A stretch of 40,086 nt of DNA from a virus. Shown piece by piece: positions 38,638 to 40,086 of this stretch. Position 1 is the stretch's first letter. Every line of letters starts with the position of its first letter. A program made the translations under genes and the position numbers. Location of the stretch: positions 1 through 40,086 of IMG/VR virus record IMGVR_UViG_3300035703_000188; one strand, given 5' to 3'. Under the pieces are notes generated by a model that searched no databases, was not told the DNA's origin, and saw only the letters and a list, made by a program, of their open reading frames with translations.

Positions 38638-39249
38638 ATGGGAAGCGCAATAGACAAGACCGCCATGACGCTCTACAGTGCCACGATGCAAGCAGACATG
38701 GAACTGCGTACGTCTGCCGTAGTGCTGGAGACGCGCGAAGCCGCGCCTCCAGTGCTTGTCGGCTACGCATCGACATTCGGTGAGCCGTATCCGGTCGAAT
38801 CCGTCATGGAGACGATTCATCGGTCGGCTTTCGACCGGACGCTGCGCGAGTCTCCCGACGTGTTTGCGCTCATGGGTCACGATCAGGGGCGCGTGATTGC
38901 CCGGACGAAGAACGGCACGCTGCGCCTTACGACCGATGCGCGCGGCTTGCGGGCAGAGATCAGTCCCGTGGACACGCAGGAAAGCCGCGACGCCTTCGCG
39001 CTCGTGGCGAGCAACACCATCGACGCGATGTCGTTTGGATTCCGGGTCAGGGATCAGACGTTTGATCGGCGCGACGGCGCTATCCATCGCGTCATCACCG
39101 ACGTTGATCTGTTTGAGGTGTCGCTTGTCGCGTTCCCCGCCAATCCGAGCGCTCGGCTGTCGCAGCGCGCTCGTGACCTCGCCGCCAAGACCGAGCGGCG
39201 CTTGCCCTTCCTCCCTCCGTCACCGCTCTATAGGGGCCGACATGGCTAA
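38638..39249 (+). CDS. HK97-family prohead protease
   Basis: 203 residues from ATG 38638; ATG 38665, 38686 or 38698 are possible later starts, since the ribosome site is poor. It has VLVGYASTFGEPYPVESVME, FDRTLRESPDVFALMGHDQG (with the HK97-type catalytic His), a Ser region in ANTIDAMSFGFRV after ESRDAFALVAS, and LFEVSLVAFPANPSA. These serine proteases remove the capsid delta domain during maturation. Two capsid genes follow it; only the second has an obvious delta domain. Confidence 0.88.
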   Translation: MGSAIDKTAMTLYSATMQADMELRTSAVVLETREAAPPVLVGYASTFGEPYPVESVMETIHRSAFDRTLRESPDVFALMGHDQGRVIARTKNGTLRLTTDARGLRAEISPVDTQESRDAFALVASNTIDAMSFGFRVRDQTFDRRDGAIHRVITDVDLFEVSLVAFPANPSARLSQRARDLAAKTERRLPFLPPSPLYRGRHG

Positions 39250-40086
39250 CACGCTTGAAGACCTGACGCTGCAAACGTCCTCGCGCCTGTACGACACGTG
39301 GCTGCTCGGGGCGTGCAAGCGCCTGACTGCGGACAGCGCGCGGCGTCTGCTCACGTCCAGCACGCTCAAGTTGCGACAGCCATTCCTGAAGGCTGGCGCA
39401 GTCGATGTGGTGGAACAGGTTGCTGCTGGCGGCACCGTTACCGAGCAAGGGTACGAGGTGGGGCTGGAGGAGACTTCGTTCATCACGTTCCGGTCGCAGC
39501 AGACCGTGAGCAATGAACTGATGTCGGACAGTGACGTGATGGCGTTGCTGGCCGAGGCAATGGCGGGCGAGATCAGCGAGGCGGCAGAGGGGTATCTGCT
39601 TGGTCGCATCGGAAGTATGGCCGCTGCCGCGTCTCGCACTGCAAACGCAGCGGCAGCCAACGGCACGCCAACCGCGCCGGATATTCGGCAGATGCTCAGC
39701 GCCACCGGGGCGACAGGCATTGCGGCGGCAGATACTGCCTTCTGGAACTGCGCCGAGCGCAAGCGGCTCGTCATGGCGTCACACCCGGGCACGCAAGAGC
39801 GGTACTACGCGCAGGTGGTCCAGTCGGCCACTGGCGTGGCAAACTTTGCCGCTCACCAACTGATGACCGCCGACCGAGTGCCCGCGCCTGTCTTTGGAGT
39901 GCCGTGGTACACGGACGCCGCCATGCCGCTGTCCACGACGGCGCAAGCGCTGCCGCACATCATCGCTTTCGATCCTTCGCAAGTCGTGCTTGCCGAGAAG
40001 GGGCTGGTGGTGTCGCTTGACACCGAGTCCCGCATGGGCTTCAATCAAACAGTCATCCACGCGACCTACCGAGCGGCAGGCGCGTT
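39242..40086 (+). CDS. HK97-fold capsid-type protein 1, N-terminal part
   Basis: Open from ATG 39242 (eight bases inside the protease gene) to the contig end; it continues at base 3 of the window to the stop at 422. There is no delta-like coiled-coil start: MANTLEDLTLQTSSRLYDTW leads to a first E-loop-like region with TEQGYEVGLEETSFITFRSQ, and then VSNELMSDSDVMALLAEAMA with EISEAAEGYLLGRI, the spine-helix layout of HK97 capsids. The full protein is about 298 residues, next to the longer capsid protein. It may be a second shell protein or a vertex or decoration protein. Confidence 0.7.
   Translation, partial: MANTLEDLTLQTSSRLYDTWLLGACKRLTADSARRLLTSSTLKLRQPFLKAGAVDVVEQVAAGGTVTEQGYEVGLEETSFITFRSQQTVSNELMSDSDVMALLAEAMAGEISEAAEGYLLGRIGSMAAAASRTANAAAANGTPTAPDIRQMLSATGATGIAAADTAFWNCAERKRLVMASHPGTQERYYAQVVQSATGVANFAAHQLMTADRVPAPVFGVPWYTDAAMPLSTTAQALPHIIAFDPSQVVLAEKGLVVSLDTESRMGFNQTVIHATYRAAGA
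39717..40086. repeat. Terminal overlap of the contig, right copy
   Basis: 370 bases equal to 1-370 apart from A 39781, T 39932 and A 39959. See the left copy for meaning. The unique genome would be 39716 bases. Confidence 0.9.

Overview
The window is one complete or nearly complete genome of a tailed double-stranded DNA phage, cut open inside a capsid gene. Bases 1-370 recur at 39717-40086 with three differences (all transitions), so the unique length is about 39.7 kb and the contig is circular or circularly permuted. All convincing genes lie on the + strand, are GC-rich and tightly packed, and often overlap stop to start as ATGA or GTGA. A long tape measure protein, HK97-type head genes, a tail-chaperone frameshift and a tail tube, with no sheath or baseplate wedge genes, point to a long non-contractile (siphovirus-like) tail. 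I see no integrase, so a lytic lifestyle is more likely. The sequence does not fix the host.

Layout, read from the terminase: terminase small and large subunits and portal (28926-32648); a block of tail-fibre or adhesin-like genes (32651-38452), unusually placed between portal and prohead protease; prohead protease (38638-39249); two tandem HK97-fold capsid-type genes (39242 across the junction to 422, and 437-1714); head-tail connector, head closure, gp10-like and tail completion genes (1777-3842); two tandem paralogous tail tube genes (3851-4705); tail chaperone with a -1 frameshift extension (4737-5437); tape measure (5440-8643); distal tail or virion proteins, small membrane and lysis-like proteins and a cysteine-rich protein (8643-12580).

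A stretch of about 660 bases without a convincing gene (12581-13242) follows. It has strong inverted repeats and a twice-repeated hairpin module, and is the best candidate for a structured RNA. The early or replication region then runs 13243-23690: four genes or small operons that each carry the same kind of folded leader RNA, a DUF932 protein, a small DNA-binding protein behind two operator-like palindromes, a YqaJ exonuclease plus ERF annealing protein, a ParB-like protein, an SF2 helicase, very small genes and a TOPRIM primase-like protein, closed by a clear Rho-independent terminator (23714-23750).

The last block (23775-28750) holds RusA, an HNH protein, a ParB-fold protein and a five-gene set, dpdA-queC-queD-queE-folE. 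FolE, QueD, QueE and QueC make preQ0 from GTP, and DpdA-type transglycosylases put such bases into DNA, so this phage very probably carries 7-deazaguanine-modified DNA as protection against restriction.

The most unusual features are the four-copy leader RNA, the twin-module RNA region, the dispersed GCCAA-N3-TTGGC palindromes, the doubled capsid and tail tube genes, and a lipoprotein gene overlapping another small gene.
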